Positions 8,206 through 17,613 are shown, numbered from the stretch's first letter. The stretch is DNA of 64,000 nt from Lachnospiraceae bacterium UBA7196 (GCA_002490835.1 DKUU01000042.1:62001-126000), one strand, 5' to 3'. A program made the numbers and translations. Notes: generated by a model not told the origin, from the sequence alone.

Positions 8206-9264
8206 CTATACGCCCTCAAAAAGATCGATCACCAGTTTGACTTCCCCAAGTCCGAGTCCCAGTTCCTTGGCGATCGCCATATTAGACTTTCCTGCTTTGT
8301 GAAGCTCCAAGATCCGCTCGTTGCTGTTATGCCCGTCGTTTTGGCCCTGCGCAAAACGGATATCCACCCCGCGCGGCTCCTCCTTTGCCGGCCCTCTGCC
8401 TGCGGCATTGCCGAAAATACCAAGCTCGGCAAAAGCCGCGCTCGTGGAAATATCCGGCTCCTGTGCCACATAGTCCGCATCCGGTTCATGAATGATCTCC
8501 ACACGCTTGGCCTTGATCGGCTGAAACGTATCCTCCTCCGGCTCATACGGCTCCTCGTACACAGGCTCCCTCTCCGGTTCTGAATATCTTTCCCCATCCT
8601 CTTCCGGTTCCGGCTCCGCAAAGGATATCTCCTCCGCATCTTCCGGCTCATAGTTTTTCGCGCTGTGAAGCGACCAGAAATCGGTTCTTGTGTCTTCCAC
8701 GGCACCCATCACGGACTGCACCGCCTCCTGTACGGCTTCCTGCGCTTCCTTCGCGGAGAGTTCGGCGTTTTTGATCCTCCTGATTGCCTCATCCGCCGCG
8801 CCTTCGGCATTCTTCGCCTTCTTGACCGTCTCGTCGGCAGTGATCTCTGCATCCCGTATCGTCTGCCTGATCTCATCCGCCGCCTGTGAAGCCTGACCGA
8901 TACTGGCCATCAGCGTATCATGCTTGTCGTTTAACATATCATAAAGAAAGGTAACTTCTTTATGATTTTTATGAATCTCTTCCAAGACAGTATCCGAATA
9001 TTCGTTCACTGCCATGATCTTCTCGTTGGCCACACGCTCCATAGCGCGCTCCGTCTTTTCAATGGAATAGCCGATGGTCTCCTCCACGATCTCGGAAACC
9101 CGCTCCCTGACGGTCTCCGCCTCGCCCTCTACCAGCTTTCTGATCTCCGCCTCGCTGATCAGCTGTACTTCGTCATCGGCATCCCTCTTTCCTGCAGGCA
9201 AAAGATAACCCACGATCAGGATTACCGCGCCAACGACGATCAGAACGATCTCTATCACACTCAT
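8206..9264 (-). CDS. DUF6115 / SwrB-like membrane protein of the flagellar operon
   Basis: A 352-aa protein with an N-terminal membrane anchor (IEIVLIVVGAVILIVGYLLP) and a long helical, probably coiled-coil region (about residues 35-190, rich in Glu/Ala/Lys). An acidic Pro/Glu linker follows, then a C-terminal helix-turn-helix-like motif (ILELHKAGKSNMAIAKELGL) typical of DUF6115. The same layout and position (after sigD, before rpsB) is that of B. subtilis SwrB, which promotes flagellar export activation, so an equivalent role is plausible but inferred. AAAGGGAC precedes ATG by five bases. Confidence 0.75.
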   Translation of the reverse strand: MSVIEIVLIVVGAVILIVGYLLPAGKRDADDEVQLISEAEIRKLVEGEAETVRERVSEIVEETIGYSIEKTERAMERVANEKIMAVNEYSDTVLEEIHKNHKEVTFLYDMLNDKHDTLMASIGQASQAADEIRQTIRDAEITADETVKKAKNAEGAADEAIRRIKNAELSAKEAQEAVQEAVQSVMGAVEDTRTDFWSLHSAKNYEPEDAEEISFAEPEPEEDGERYSEPEREPVYEEPYEPEEDTFQPIKAKRVEIIHEPDADYVAQEPDISTSAAFAELGIFGNAAGRGPAKEEPRGVDIRFAQGQNDGHNSNERILELHKAGKSNMAIAKELGLGLGEVKLVIDLFEGV

Positions 9265-9294
9265 ATCTGTCCCTTTCGCACTCCGACTGCTGCT

Positions 9295-9624
9295 CTAAAA
9301 AGACGTGTCAAAGGTGGTATTCACACCCTTCAAAAGCACCTTGCCGTCGGGCTCTTTTTTCTCCTGTTTCTCCTGATTTCTGTTACGGCCGCCATCACCA
9401 AAATATTCGTTGCTGCCCTTTTCTTTCGCATCGTGTTTTTGTTGACGATATTCCCATTTTTCGCGCTCATTAACACGCTGCGCCTGTTTCTCCACCTGCT
9501 TCGTCATCTGCTGCCCGAAGTTTGTCTGATCCACCATATCTTTGGCGTCTTCATTATGTTTGATGGTGGTAAAATCCTGCGCTCTCGTGATCTGCCCGTG
9601 CAGTTCCACAAAACCGATCGCCAT
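9295..9624 (-). CDS. Flagellar-operon protein of unknown function (109 aa)
   Basis: A short hydrophilic protein, mostly charged (Lys, Glu, Gln, Asn), with no membrane segment. The N-terminus AIGFVELHGQITRAQDF is the only ordered-looking part. The middle is probably helical (QMTKQVEKQAQRVNEREKW) and the tail disordered. It sits 18 nt after fapA and 30 nt before the DUF6115 gene, with AGGGGGA before the start, so it is expressed with the late part of the fla/che transcript. I do not recognise a family. Position is the only clue to a motility or envelope role. Confidence 0.7.
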   Translation of the reverse strand: MAIGFVELHGQITRAQDFTTIKHNEDAKDMVDQTNFGQQMTKQVEKQAQRVNEREKWEYRQQKHDAKEKGSNEYFGDGGRNRNQEKQEKKEPDGKVLLKGVNTTFDTSF

Positions 9625-9642
9625 ACCGATTCCCCCTATACC

Positions 9643-11232
9643 TTAAAATGGCGCCATCTTGACATCGCCGCGTTCCCTGACGAAACGACAATAATGCGTA
9701 GTCTTCTGCACTACCATAGAGACGTCCCCGATGCAGATACGCGTGCCCGGATATACCTCTCCCTTCACACGCACCACTGCCTCCGCCGGATTTCCCGCCT
9801 GCTTCTGCAAGACCTCCAGCTCCTTGTTTGCCTCAGCCAGTGCCTGTGTCTTCTGCTGGTTCGTAGCCGCAAGTGTCTGCACATACTGTATCTGTTCTGC
9901 GCTAAGCTTCGCGCCCTGCGCCAGTTTCTGCTTGGTAGAAATCAAAACGGGCTGTACCGTCTGCAGCGTCTTGGTATCCTCCATGATCTGCTTCTGAAGC
10001 TGGTTGATGCGCTCCTTGACCTTGGGATCCGCACCCACCTCCACAATGGTGTCCGCGCCCATTTCGGAACCCAGCGTTTTGACATTGATGGTTCCCGTGG
10101 CGGCAACTCTTCCGCCCGTGATAAATCCTCTTCTGCCGTCCACATTGATCTCGCCGCCGGCCGTTACTTTGCTGTGCAGGATGGATTCGGACGCCACATA
10201 GCCCTCCGCCTGCGCCGTGACATTTTCTAAAAACTTGGAGACAATATTGCCGCCGGCCTTCAAAACGCCCCTGCCCATACCGTTCATGCCTCTGGCAATG
10301 ATGATGTTGCCGTCAGCGGTAAGCTTTGCGCCTTCAACGACGCCCTTTACCACGATATCGCCCTTTGCCTTCACCTCAAAGTTAGTCGCTACATTGCCGT
10401 TGATCTGCACATTCCCCTCGTATTCGATATTTCCCGTGGCGGTATCCACATTCTCCACCACCAGCTCGTCGGAGACAAACACCGAATCCTCCACCAGCTC
10501 CACATGGCCGTCCACCATGGCCGTCAGCATGGACTTATCCTTGGAAAGCTCGATATTATGCCCGAATTTCAGGGTCTCTCCCCGCACCTCTGCAGGTGCG
10601 ATTTTCTCTCCGAAAACGTTCACACCCGGCGTTCCCGGCTCCGCGGGATGCAAAATCGCCAGCACATCTCCCTTATTACAATGGTTTAGTATATTCAAAT
10701 GAAAGAAATCTACACTTCCGTCCTCGTTCAAAGTCGGTTTCGCCGATTTGTCGGTATTGAATTTATATTCGATATAAGCATTCTTTCCCTGTACGGGTTC
10801 CTTTCCCTCCGCCACAAGGATTTCCTCGCAGTATTCTCTTCTGGCAAAAAACATCTTGATGGCTTCCTGATTGACGCCGCTCTTGATGCCGCGATGCTCC
10901 AGATCCCCCAGAAATTCGTCGAATGTCATATCCTCGCCGTCCACGGAAGCCGCGTAAAACTTCGCATAAGCCTGCATCTTATCAGGCTTCACCGACAGTT
11001 TATAGCACTCCCGCTCCGGAAGTCTCGTCTCGTTTCCGAGCGAAATCTCCTGTTCCTGCTCCTGCGCGCCTTCCACCGCCCGCTTCAGGGTGGGCAGATC
11101 GCAGGCGTAATCCTTCATGGTCAGATACTCGACCACGTCGGTCACATCTACCGGTTTTCCCTTCCCGGTGGGCGGAAACAGTTTCAGTGACGATCTCCCC
11201 TGCTGATTTACCAGTCTGAAATATCCGTTCAT
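9643..11232 (-). CDS. fapA: FapA family (DUF342) polymer-like protein
   Basis: A 529-aa DUF342/FapA protein. An N-terminal domain (about 1-180) is followed by the characteristic right-handed beta-helix-like stretch (repeated short strands such as VQINGNVATNFEVKAKGDIV and ITGGRVAATGTINVKTLG). A coiled-coil of about 80 residues (RINQLQKQIMEDTKTL onward) comes next, then a C-terminal strand region. FapA-type proteins occur in many flagellar operons of Clostridia and gram-negatives; their molecular job is poorly known. ATG 11232 is chosen with AGAGG five bases upstream (an in-frame GTG at 11238 also exists). The gene begins 13 nt after fliA ends. Confidence 0.88.
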   Translation of the reverse strand: MNGYFRLVNQQGRSSLKLFPPTGKGKPVDVTDVVEYLTMKDYACDLPTLKRAVEGAQEQEQEISLGNETRLPERECYKLSVKPDKMQAYAKFYAASVDGEDMTFDEFLGDLEHRGIKSGVNQEAIKMFFARREYCEEILVAEGKEPVQGKNAYIEYKFNTDKSAKPTLNEDGSVDFFHLNILNHCNKGDVLAILHPAEPGTPGVNVFGEKIAPAEVRGETLKFGHNIELSKDKSMLTAMVDGHVELVEDSVFVSDELVVENVDTATGNIEYEGNVQINGNVATNFEVKAKGDIVVKGVVEGAKLTADGNIIIARGMNGMGRGVLKAGGNIVSKFLENVTAQAEGYVASESILHSKVTAGGEINVDGRRGFITGGRVAATGTINVKTLGSEMGADTIVEVGADPKVKERINQLQKQIMEDTKTLQTVQPVLISTKQKLAQGAKLSAEQIQYVQTLAATNQQKTQALAEANKELEVLQKQAGNPAEAVVRVKGEVYPGTRICIGDVSMVVQKTTHYCRFVRERGDVKMAPF

Positions 11233-11245
11233 AAGCACCTCTGCT

Positions 11246-12031
11246 TTACTTTCTCCTGTCAGTATCAGTGAGGATCCCGATATAATCGCCCAGTTTTCCT
11301 CTCATCTTCTGCAAGGCTCTGGTGTGGAGCTGGGAAATTCTCGACTCGGACACCTCCAATATATTGCTGATCTCCTTCAAGGTCAATTCCTCATAATAAT
11401 AGAGAAGAATGACCTTTCGCTCTTTCTCCGTCAAAATTTCCAAAGACTGCACGAGCATCTTTTTTAACTCGTCTCTCTCAAGGATCTCCTCCGGAGAATC
11501 AAAAGCGGCGCTCTTTGTCGGAGCCGCCTCGTTGGAAACTTCGCTTCCCTGTTCCAGAAACTCGTTTAAGGATACCACGTTTGTAATCTTCATCTGGGAC
11601 TGCCAGTCGATGTACTCCTCGTCCGTGATCCCTAAGATCTGCGCGATTTCCTCATCCGTGGCGCTTCTGCCGTTCTTTGTCTCGATCTCCCGAATGGCCG
11701 CGTCGATCCGTTTCTGCTTTTGTCTGATCGTACGGGGAATCCAGTCCATCTTACGGATCTGGTCTAAGATCGCGCCTCTGATCCGCAGACTCGCATAGGT
11801 TTCAAACTTGACGTCCTTTAAGCTGTCAAATTTATCGATGGCATCGATCAGACCGAATATCCCATAACTCACAAGATCCTCGTACTCCACATTATAGCCG
11901 AGGTACATGCTGAGACGTCCGGCCACCACCTTCACCAGCGGCGCGTATTCCAATATGATCTTTTCCCGAATCTCCGGGGACTTTGTACTCTCATAGTCCT
12001 CCCAGAGTTTCTTTCTGCCTGTTTCATCCAT
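11246..12031 (-). CDS. fliA: Flagellar RNA polymerase sigma factor FliA/SigD
   Basis: A 261-aa sigma-28 family factor that directs class-3 motility transcription. Region 2 is clear (EYEDLVSYGIFGLIDAIDKF and FETYASLRIRGAILDQIRKM), as is region 3 (ATDEEIAQILGITDEEY). Region 4 has its helix-turn-helix (LTEKERKVILLYYYEELT, LKEISNILEVSESRISQLHT). Its place after the che genes is that of B. subtilis sigD, where distance from the flgB promoter limits expression. A candidate target promoter is present in this window at 36419-36444. No flgM gene was seen here. Confidence 0.97.
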   Translation of the reverse strand: MDETGRKKLWEDYESTKSPEIREKIILEYAPLVKVVAGRLSMYLGYNVEYEDLVSYGIFGLIDAIDKFDSLKDVKFETYASLRIRGAILDQIRKMDWIPRTIRQKQKRIDAAIREIETKNGRSATDEEIAQILGITDEEYIDWQSQMKITNVVSLNEFLEQGSEVSNEAAPTKSAAFDSPEEILERDELKKMLVQSLEILTEKERKVILLYYYEELTLKEISNILEVSESRISQLHTRALQKMRGKLGDYIGILTDTDRRK

Positions 12032-12075
12032 GTAGAATCCCTACCTGCCTTTTGGCCGCAGATACGCTGCATTTC

Positions 12076-12483
12076 TTACTCGGAAGGCTCCTTCTCGATC
12101 ACTTCGCCTTCCTCCATCTGCGCCTCATGTATTTGAATCTCAAATCTGTCAAGCATGATCTGCAGGATCCGTCCCACAAAATAAAAACCCGCAAGCACAC
12201 ACAGAAGAACGATCAACATCGTCTGCAGCTCATAGTGCAAAACCCTCATGGTTATGCTGACGATCGCTCCGGCAAGCAGCGTGACAAAAGCAGGAATCAA
12301 TCTGCGTTTTCTCTCCTTCTCCTGTCGCTCCTCTTCCTCCCGTTTTTCTCTCGCCTCCCGCTGGGCAGCAGTTTCAAGCTCCTCTCCGGGTTCTATGTCG
12401 CCTTCCGCTAATTCTCCCTCAGCGTTCGGCTCTGCGTTACTATCTACATCCGTCTCTTCCCTGTTTGTTTGTTCCCAGTCCAC
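12076..12483 (-). CDS. Small membrane protein of the che-fliA interval (unknown function)
   Basis: A 135-aa protein. It has an acidic, Glu-rich N-terminal half ending in a strongly charged helix (REAREKREEEERQEKERKRR). Two close membrane helices follow (IPAFVTLLAGAIVSITM and TMLIVLLCVLAGFYFVGRIL), then an acidic tail. It sits between cheD and fliA, a slot that is empty in B. subtilis. I recognise no family. Position suggests a motility role, but nothing in the sequence identifies one. Confidence 0.7.
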   Translation of the reverse strand: MDWEQTNREETDVDSNAEPNAEGELAEGDIEPGEELETAAQREAREKREEEERQEKERKRRLIPAFVTLLAGAIVSITMRVLHYELQTMLIVLLCVLAGFYFVGRILQIMLDRFEIQIHEAQMEEGEVIEKEPSE

Positions 12484-12517
12484 TTGCTAACCCTTTCGTC
12501 CTTCTGCCGTTCAGATG

Positions 12518-13003
12518 TCAAATCTTATATTCCTGCTTGCCGACCGCCCTGATCACAAAATCTCCCGTCTCCGGATAAAAAATAACCGTTCTTCCGAAAT
12601 TCTTCCCTGTATCTTCCGCCAGAATCGGTATCCTCATCTGGGCAAGCTTTTTCTTAGTCGCCTCCACGTTTCGTTCTCCCACCCGAACCGTTTCGCTTTG
12701 ACTGCCAAAGCCGAACATCTGCGCACCGCCCGCGATCTTAGCTACCAGCCGCGCCCTGCTCGCCCCTTTTAAGGTTACCTGTCTCACCAGCTCCTCGATC
12801 CCCGTATCCGCAAATTTCGGGATGTCAGAGTTGTTGCGGATCATGGTGGAATCCGGCAGCATGATGTGTGCCAGACCACCGATCTTTGTGATCGGATCTC
12901 GAATCGCAATACCCACACAAGACCCCAGTCCCAACGTTGTGACACTATCGGGACTGACGCATACTTTTAAGTCGGCCATTCCGACTTTTATCTCCACTCC
13001 CAT
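12518..13003 (-). CDS. cheD: Chemoreceptor glutamine deamidase CheD
   Basis: A 161-aa CheD that deamidates glutamines on chemoreceptors and binds CheC. The catalytic triad is visible at the family positions: T23, C29 (LGLGSCVGIAI) and H46 (GLAHIMLPDS). The conserved core ARIAGGAQMFG-like stretch (VAKIAGGAQMFGFG) and the helix NVEATKKKLAQM complete the fold. It follows cheC by 54 nt, matching the B. subtilis order cheW-cheC-cheD-sigD. An in-frame ATG eight codons in is an alternative start with similar ribosome-site quality. Confidence 0.95.
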   Translation of the reverse strand: MGVEIKVGMADLKVCVSPDSVTTLGLGSCVGIAIRDPITKIGGLAHIMLPDSTMIRNNSDIPKFADTGIEELVRQVTLKGASRARLVAKIAGGAQMFGFGSQSETVRVGERNVEATKKKLAQMRIPILAEDTGKNFGRTVIFYPETGDFVIRAVGKQEYKI

Positions 13004-13057
13004 AACATCGCTATCTCCTGTCTACACATTCTTAATCCATACTCCCGTCAGCAGTCC

Positions 13058-13675
13058 TTACAGACTGATTCCTAACGCCGCTAACATCTTTCCATATGAA
13101 TCCAGATCCGGTATCAGGATAAAAAATCCGTCTAACACCATCTCATCAAAAAACTGGGTCTGAATCATCAGCATCCTGTCTCCCAGCGCTGCAAACTCAA
13201 TCGCCGGCACACTTATGATCGCTCCCGCCATATCCACCGTCAGGTCCGGCACAGAAGGCTGTATCATCAGGTTTGTAATGCTGGAAATGGAATTTAGGTA
13301 AGCACCCGTGATGATATTTCCCACTTCTTTTAAAGCGGAAAACTCCATCTCCGAAAAGTCGTCTCCCTCTGATTCCATTCCCATCAGTTTTCCCACCAGA
13401 TGCTTGGCAGCCTTCTTCTCTAAAAGAAACATGATGCTGCCGTTGATATCGCCTTCTATCGCCAGATAAATCCCGGCCATGACCAGTTCCTCGCCGCCCA
13501 TAGCCTCGCCCAGATCCTTAAATTCCAGAAGCTGTACTCTGGGAACCGACATATCCACCTTTGTCTGCATCATCTGTGCAAGGGCTGTTGTCGCATTTCC
13601 GGCGCCAATGTTACCCAGTTCTTTCAAAACGTCAAAATATTCGTTTGACATTTCATCCAGATTAATTCCACCCAC
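13058..13675 (-). CDS. cheC: CheY-P phosphatase CheC
   Basis: A 205-aa CheC that dephosphorylates CheY-P and is stimulated by CheD. Both phosphatase motifs of the form (D/S)xxxExxN are intact: D15-E19-N22 (DVLKELGN) and S113-E117-N120 (SALKEVGN), showing the internal pseudo-twofold repeat. The length is typical. It starts 28 nt after cheW. Together with FliY, which carries the same motifs, it gives this cell two CheY-P phosphatase systems. Confidence 0.95.
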   Translation of the reverse strand: MGGINLDEMSNEYFDVLKELGNIGAGNATTALAQMMQTKVDMSVPRVQLLEFKDLGEAMGGEELVMAGIYLAIEGDINGSIMFLLEKKAAKHLVGKLMGMESEGDDFSEMEFSALKEVGNIITGAYLNSISSITNLMIQPSVPDLTVDMAGAIISVPAIEFAALGDRMLMIQTQFFDEMVLDGFFILIPDLDSYGKMLAALGISL

Positions 13676-13703
13676 TATGGCTCCTCCTATATCGCATCAT
13701 CTG

Positions 13704-14189
13704 TCACATCATTGACGGATCCAAAACAACTGCATTCAGATCCAGCAGCGAAATCAGTCCGCCGTCGCTCTTTCCCACGCCGCTTAAGAAACTCGCTCTC
13801 TCATCCTTTGAGTCATAAGCCATCTTCTCGATCCTGTCGTTCTCCAGAGTCACGACCTCCTTGACCTCATCTACGATCACGCCGATCGTGCCCTGCTGCT
13901 CCAGCTTCAGGATAATGATCCTGCTGGATTTCGTCTCCACATCGGGCTCCAGTCCCATTTTGATGCGGATACTCATGACCGGAATGACCTCACCTCGCAG
14001 GTTGATCACACCTTTTAAGTATTCGTCCACCTTCGGCACTCTGGTAATGTGCTGCATCCTCACGATATTGTCAATGTACTTGATATCGATACCGTACTGC
14101 TCATCCCCCAGCTTGATCACGATAAACTGCGTCGTCTCACTGATAGGCCTTAATTCATCTATTTCATAGGTTGCTCCTGTATCACTCAC
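13704..14189 (-). CDS. cheW: Chemotaxis adaptor CheW
   Basis: A 161-aa CheW that couples receptors to CheA. The SH3-like double barrel signatures are present: FIVIKLGDEQYGIDI, ITRVPKVDEYLKGVINLRGE and IGVIVDEVKEVV. The start is GTG 14189, set by AAGGAGGG eight bases upstream; a longer in-frame reading overlapping the end of cheA has no ribosome site. It sits 34 nt after cheA. Confidence 0.95.
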   Translation of the reverse strand: MSDTGATYEIDELRPISETTQFIVIKLGDEQYGIDIKYIDNIVRMQHITRVPKVDEYLKGVINLRGEVIPVMSIRIKMGLEPDVETKSSRIIILKLEQQGTIGVIVDEVKEVVTLENDRIEKMAYDSKDERASFLSGVGKSDGGLISLLDLNAVVLDPSMM

Positions 14190-14223
14190 GTCTTTTCCCT
14201 CCTTTATTTGGTAACCCGGCCGC

Positions 14224-16377
14224 CTAGAGCAGCGCGTTGGCATCCAGAATCAGCGCCACCTCGCCGTCGCCAAGCACGGTCGCTCCGCTGATGATCTTGC
14301 ATCTGCTGATGTACTTGCCAAGGGACTTGATAACGATCTCCTGCTGCCCGATCAACTCGTCCACCACAAGGCCTGCCAGCTTGTCGCCCTTCTTGACTAC
14401 CACGACTACGAGATTGTCTTCGGGCTCCTTCTTGCTGGGGATATCCAATATCTCGTTCAGGCGAATCAGCGGAATCACCAGATCGCGCAGCTGGATCACT
14501 TCCTTCGCCTGCACCAGCTTCACATCCGCTGGCAGGATATCCTCGATGGTCTGGATCGAACCCAGAGCGATCGCGTACTTCTCTTCACCGATTTCAACCA
14601 TGAGGGCCTGAATGATCGCCAGAGTCAGAGGCAGTCTGATCGTCCATGTACTTCCCTCACCGAGTTTGGATTTTACTTCTACCTCGCCGCTTAACGATTC
14701 AATCATGGATTTTACTACGTCGAGACCGACGCCGCGGCCCGACACATCGGACACCACCTTGGCCGTGGAGAAGCCTGCGTTAAACAGAAGATCGATGATC
14801 TCCTTTTCGCTCATGGCCTCGCCCTGCTCCGGCGTAATAACGCCTCTCTCAATGGCTTTATTCTTGACTGCCTTCGTATCGATACCGTTACCGTCATCCC
14901 TGACCTCGATCACGACGTTATTACCGTCCTGATAAGCGTCGAGGAAGATGGAACCGACTTCCGGCTTTCCTCTCTCTTTACGCACCGCAGCGGACTCCAG
15001 TCCATGGTCTGCGGAATTTCTGAGCAGGTGCATCAGCGGATCGCCTATCTGATCCACCACGGTACGGTCAAGCTCCGTCTCCTCACCGCTCATGTACAGC
15101 TCCATCTTCTTGCCCAGCTTCTTCTGCAGATCGCGGACCATACGGGGGAATTTATTGACCGTACTCTCGATGGGTACCATTCGCACCTTCATCACGGATT
15201 CATGAAGAGAGGTGGTAACGCTCTCCAGATACTCGATCTGCTCGTTCACGGCCGGACTGGAATTACCCGACATCGTGGAAGCCGATACCAGAGAGTTCTT
15301 GGCAATGATCAGCTCGCTGACCAGATTCATCAGGGTATCTAATTTCTCGATATCCACTCTGACTGTCCTGTTCACTACCGGCTTATTCGCCGTATTCTTC
15401 TTCGCAGCAGGCGCCGTCTGTGCCGCCGGTGCCTGTTTCTCCGCCGGCTGCGCGGCCGGTGCCTCGGAAGGTGCCGCAGATGTCTCCGCTGACTGGGCCG
15501 GTGTCTGTGCCGAAGTCTCCGCCGGAACCTCCGACGCATCGGACGCTTCTTCCGGAGCAGCCGCGCCGGTCACATCCTCTAACTTCAACACGCTGCCGGC
15601 AACGTCCTCGATTTCCGATACGCTCTTGGCAGCCGTCACTACCACATCCAGATCCGCCTCGGAGACGATGATCAGGCTAAATTCAAGATCGAAACGCTCA
15701 TCCTCAATGTCCTGAGACGAGGGATCGGAAACTATGATCTCACTGGTCTCCTCGATCGCCTTAAACACCAGAAAGGCTCTCGCCGCTTTTAAGATACAGG
15801 ACTCCTGCACCTTTACGGTCAGGCCGTATACCTTCTTATCCTGCTTAATGGCGTCGCTCAAAACAGTCTGCTGATTCTCATCCAGCTTAATCCCATGGAA
15901 ACCGCCTCCTGCTGCCGGAGCAGCAGCCTCCTGTGCCGCAGGCGCTTCCCCTGCCGCCTCTTCCTTTGCCGCAGGCGCATCTTCCGCACCGGTACCGCCC
16001 GCCATGATATCATTCAGGCGCTTGATCAGCGCACCGTTATCATTGGTACCCTCGTCGGAGCTTTCCCTGATATTGGTATTGTACTCTTCCAGCGCGTCAA
16101 GACACTGAAACAGCACGTCGATCATGTCGGCCTTCACCTTGATATTGCCGTTTCTCACCTCGGAAAAAACATTTTCCATATCATGAGTCAGGGTCTGCAT
16201 CCGCTTATAACCCATGGTTCCCGCCATACCCTTTAAAGAGTGTGCCGCACGGAAGATTTCATTGATCGTATCCATGTTTTCGGGATCCTGCTCCAGAGAG
16301 AGAATCTGCGTATTGAGATTTTGCAGATGTTCATTGGTTTCATCAAGGAAAATCTCAAGATATTGACTTACATCCAT
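14224..16377 (-). CDS. cheA: Chemotaxis histidine kinase CheA
   Basis: A 717-aa cytoplasmic kinase. In order: the HPt/P1 domain with phospho-acceptor H46 (AAHSLKGMAG); an Ala/Pro-rich linker; a P2-like domain (about 165-275); a second Ala/Pro/Glu linker; the P3 dimerisation helix pair (VDIEKLDTLMNLVSEL); the P4 ATPase with N box (LMHLLRNSADHGLE), G1 (EVRDDGNGID) and G2 (SGRGVGLDVV); and the CheW-like P5 domain. All catalytic motifs are intact. The ATG lies 1 nt after the cheB stop, implying coupled translation. Confidence 0.97.
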   Translation of the reverse strand: MDVSQYLEIFLDETNEHLQNLNTQILSLEQDPENMDTINEIFRAAHSLKGMAGTMGYKRMQTLTHDMENVFSEVRNGNIKVKADMIDVLFQCLDALEEYNTNIRESSDEGTNDNGALIKRLNDIMAGGTGAEDAPAAKEEAAGEAPAAQEAAAPAAGGGFHGIKLDENQQTVLSDAIKQDKKVYGLTVKVQESCILKAARAFLVFKAIEETSEIIVSDPSSQDIEDERFDLEFSLIIVSEADLDVVVTAAKSVSEIEDVAGSVLKLEDVTGAAAPEEASDASEVPAETSAQTPAQSAETSAAPSEAPAAQPAEKQAPAAQTAPAAKKNTANKPVVNRTVRVDIEKLDTLMNLVSELIIAKNSLVSASTMSGNSSPAVNEQIEYLESVTTSLHESVMKVRMVPIESTVNKFPRMVRDLQKKLGKKMELYMSGEETELDRTVVDQIGDPLMHLLRNSADHGLESAAVRKERGKPEVGSIFLDAYQDGNNVVIEVRDDGNGIDTKAVKNKAIERGVITPEQGEAMSEKEIIDLLFNAGFSTAKVVSDVSGRGVGLDVVKSMIESLSGEVEVKSKLGEGSTWTIRLPLTLAIIQALMVEIGEEKYAIALGSIQTIEDILPADVKLVQAKEVIQLRDLVIPLIRLNEILDIPSKKEPEDNLVVVVVKKGDKLAGLVVDELIGQQEIVIKSLGKYISRCKIISGATVLGDGEVALILDANALL

Positions 16378-16378
16378 A

Positions 16379-17530
16379 TTATTTTACCCCCACGTTCGTT
16401 ATGATTTCCTGTGCAATCTGCTCAAGCGGTACCGTTTGATCCGCAAGCCCTGCGTTCACCGCGCTCTTTGGCATCCCGTACACCGCGCAGGTACTCGCTT
16501 CCTGCGTGATCACATGAACCTTTTTCTTTTCCTTCAGGTTCCGGATCCCCTGCGTACCGTCCGCGCCCATCCCTGTCATCACCACGCACAATACCCTGTC
16601 AAACTTACTGTCCATCAGGGATTCGTACATGTAATTCGCACAGGGCTTTACGCCTTCTCTGGTCGGTTCGTCCGAATAGTGGACTGTGTACTTTCCCGGC
16701 GAAGCATTCAGGATGTTTAAGTGCTTGCCCCCCATGGCAATGTAAGCATTGCCGGGTAAGAGCAAATCTCCCTCCGCCGCCTCCTTCACAGTCAGGGCAC
16801 TCATAGAGTTTAAGCGCTCCGCCAGTGAATTTGTAAAGCCGGGCGGCATATGCTGTACCACCACGACCGGCGCCTTTAGATTCGCCGGAAGTTTCGGGAG
16901 CACCGCCTGTAAGGCCTTGGGGCCGCCTGTGGAACTGGCGATAGCCACGATCTGACTGCCCGCGTCGTAGACCGCCTTGCCTGACGACACGGGCGGCGCT
17001 GCCGGTACGGACGATGCTGGCGGCACCAAAGGCGCTGGCGCCTTCCTCTCCACAGCCGCCGGAGCGATACCCGTCAGTCCGATCCTGCCGCCGGGCGCCG
17101 TCGGCCCGACCGCTCTGGCGGATGAGGGTACATCCATCTCTGTGACGGCTGAAAGAATCCGCAAAAGCTCTTCGCCAAAATCGCCGTCTCTGCACTCCAG
17201 CGTGCTGTTCGGCTTGTGAATGAAATCAAGCGCACCCAGCTCCAGCGCATCCAATGTGACCTTCGCGCCGTCACTGGTGGCTGTGCTTGCCATGATGATC
17301 TTTGCCTGAATGCCTCTCTTTTGCAGCTGCTTTAAAAGCTCCAGACCGTTCATCTGCGGCATATTCACATCCAAAATCACCGCGTCATAGGTTTTTCTGC
17401 TGAGCAGATTCAATGCGTCCAGACCGTTTACCGCACGGTCCTGTACATGGAATCGTTTATCAGAATCAATTATATCACAAAGTACCCTTCTCATAAGTGC
17501 AGAGTCGTCAACAAGTAATATATTTTTCAT
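16379..17530 (-). CDS. cheB: Protein-glutamate methylesterase CheB
   Basis: A 383-aa response regulator-esterase that demethylates chemoreceptors. The receiver domain has D8, D9 and phospho-acceptor D54 (VILDVNMPQMNG). An Ala/Pro-rich linker (about 145-190) leads to the methylesterase domain with catalytic Ser (IASSTGGPKAL), His (VVQHMPPGFT) and Asp (MTGMGADGTQG). It lies upstream of cheA as in B. subtilis. GAGGAGGTG is 12 nt before ATG, a rather long spacing. Its partner methyltransferase CheR is not encoded in this window. Confidence 0.96.
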   Translation of the reverse strand: MKNILLVDDSALMRRVLCDIIDSDKRFHVQDRAVNGLDALNLLSRKTYDAVILDVNMPQMNGLELLKQLQKRGIQAKIIMASTATSDGAKVTLDALELGALDFIHKPNSTLECRDGDFGEELLRILSAVTEMDVPSSARAVGPTAPGGRIGLTGIAPAAVERKAPAPLVPPASSVPAAPPVSSGKAVYDAGSQIVAIASSTGGPKALQAVLPKLPANLKAPVVVVQHMPPGFTNSLAERLNSMSALTVKEAAEGDLLLPGNAYIAMGGKHLNILNASPGKYTVHYSDEPTREGVKPCANYMYESLMDSKFDRVLCVVMTGMGADGTQGIRNLKEKKKVHVITQEASTCAVYGMPKSAVNAGLADQTVPLEQIAQEIITNVGVK

Positions 17531-17613
17531 TTTTTACATCTGCACCTCCTCTGCATTTGCCACTTCTGCTCTTTCAGCAATGTTCTATCCCTGCTTTTCT
17601 ATTCCGTTTTACC

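Noticed and set aside
8962..10230. Long plus-strand open frame (422 codons) opposite DUF6115, the 109-aa ORF and fapA
   Set aside because: It overlaps well-supported minus-strand genes, has no ribosome site or recognisable domain, and its composition is the complement of Glu/Ala-rich coding sequence.
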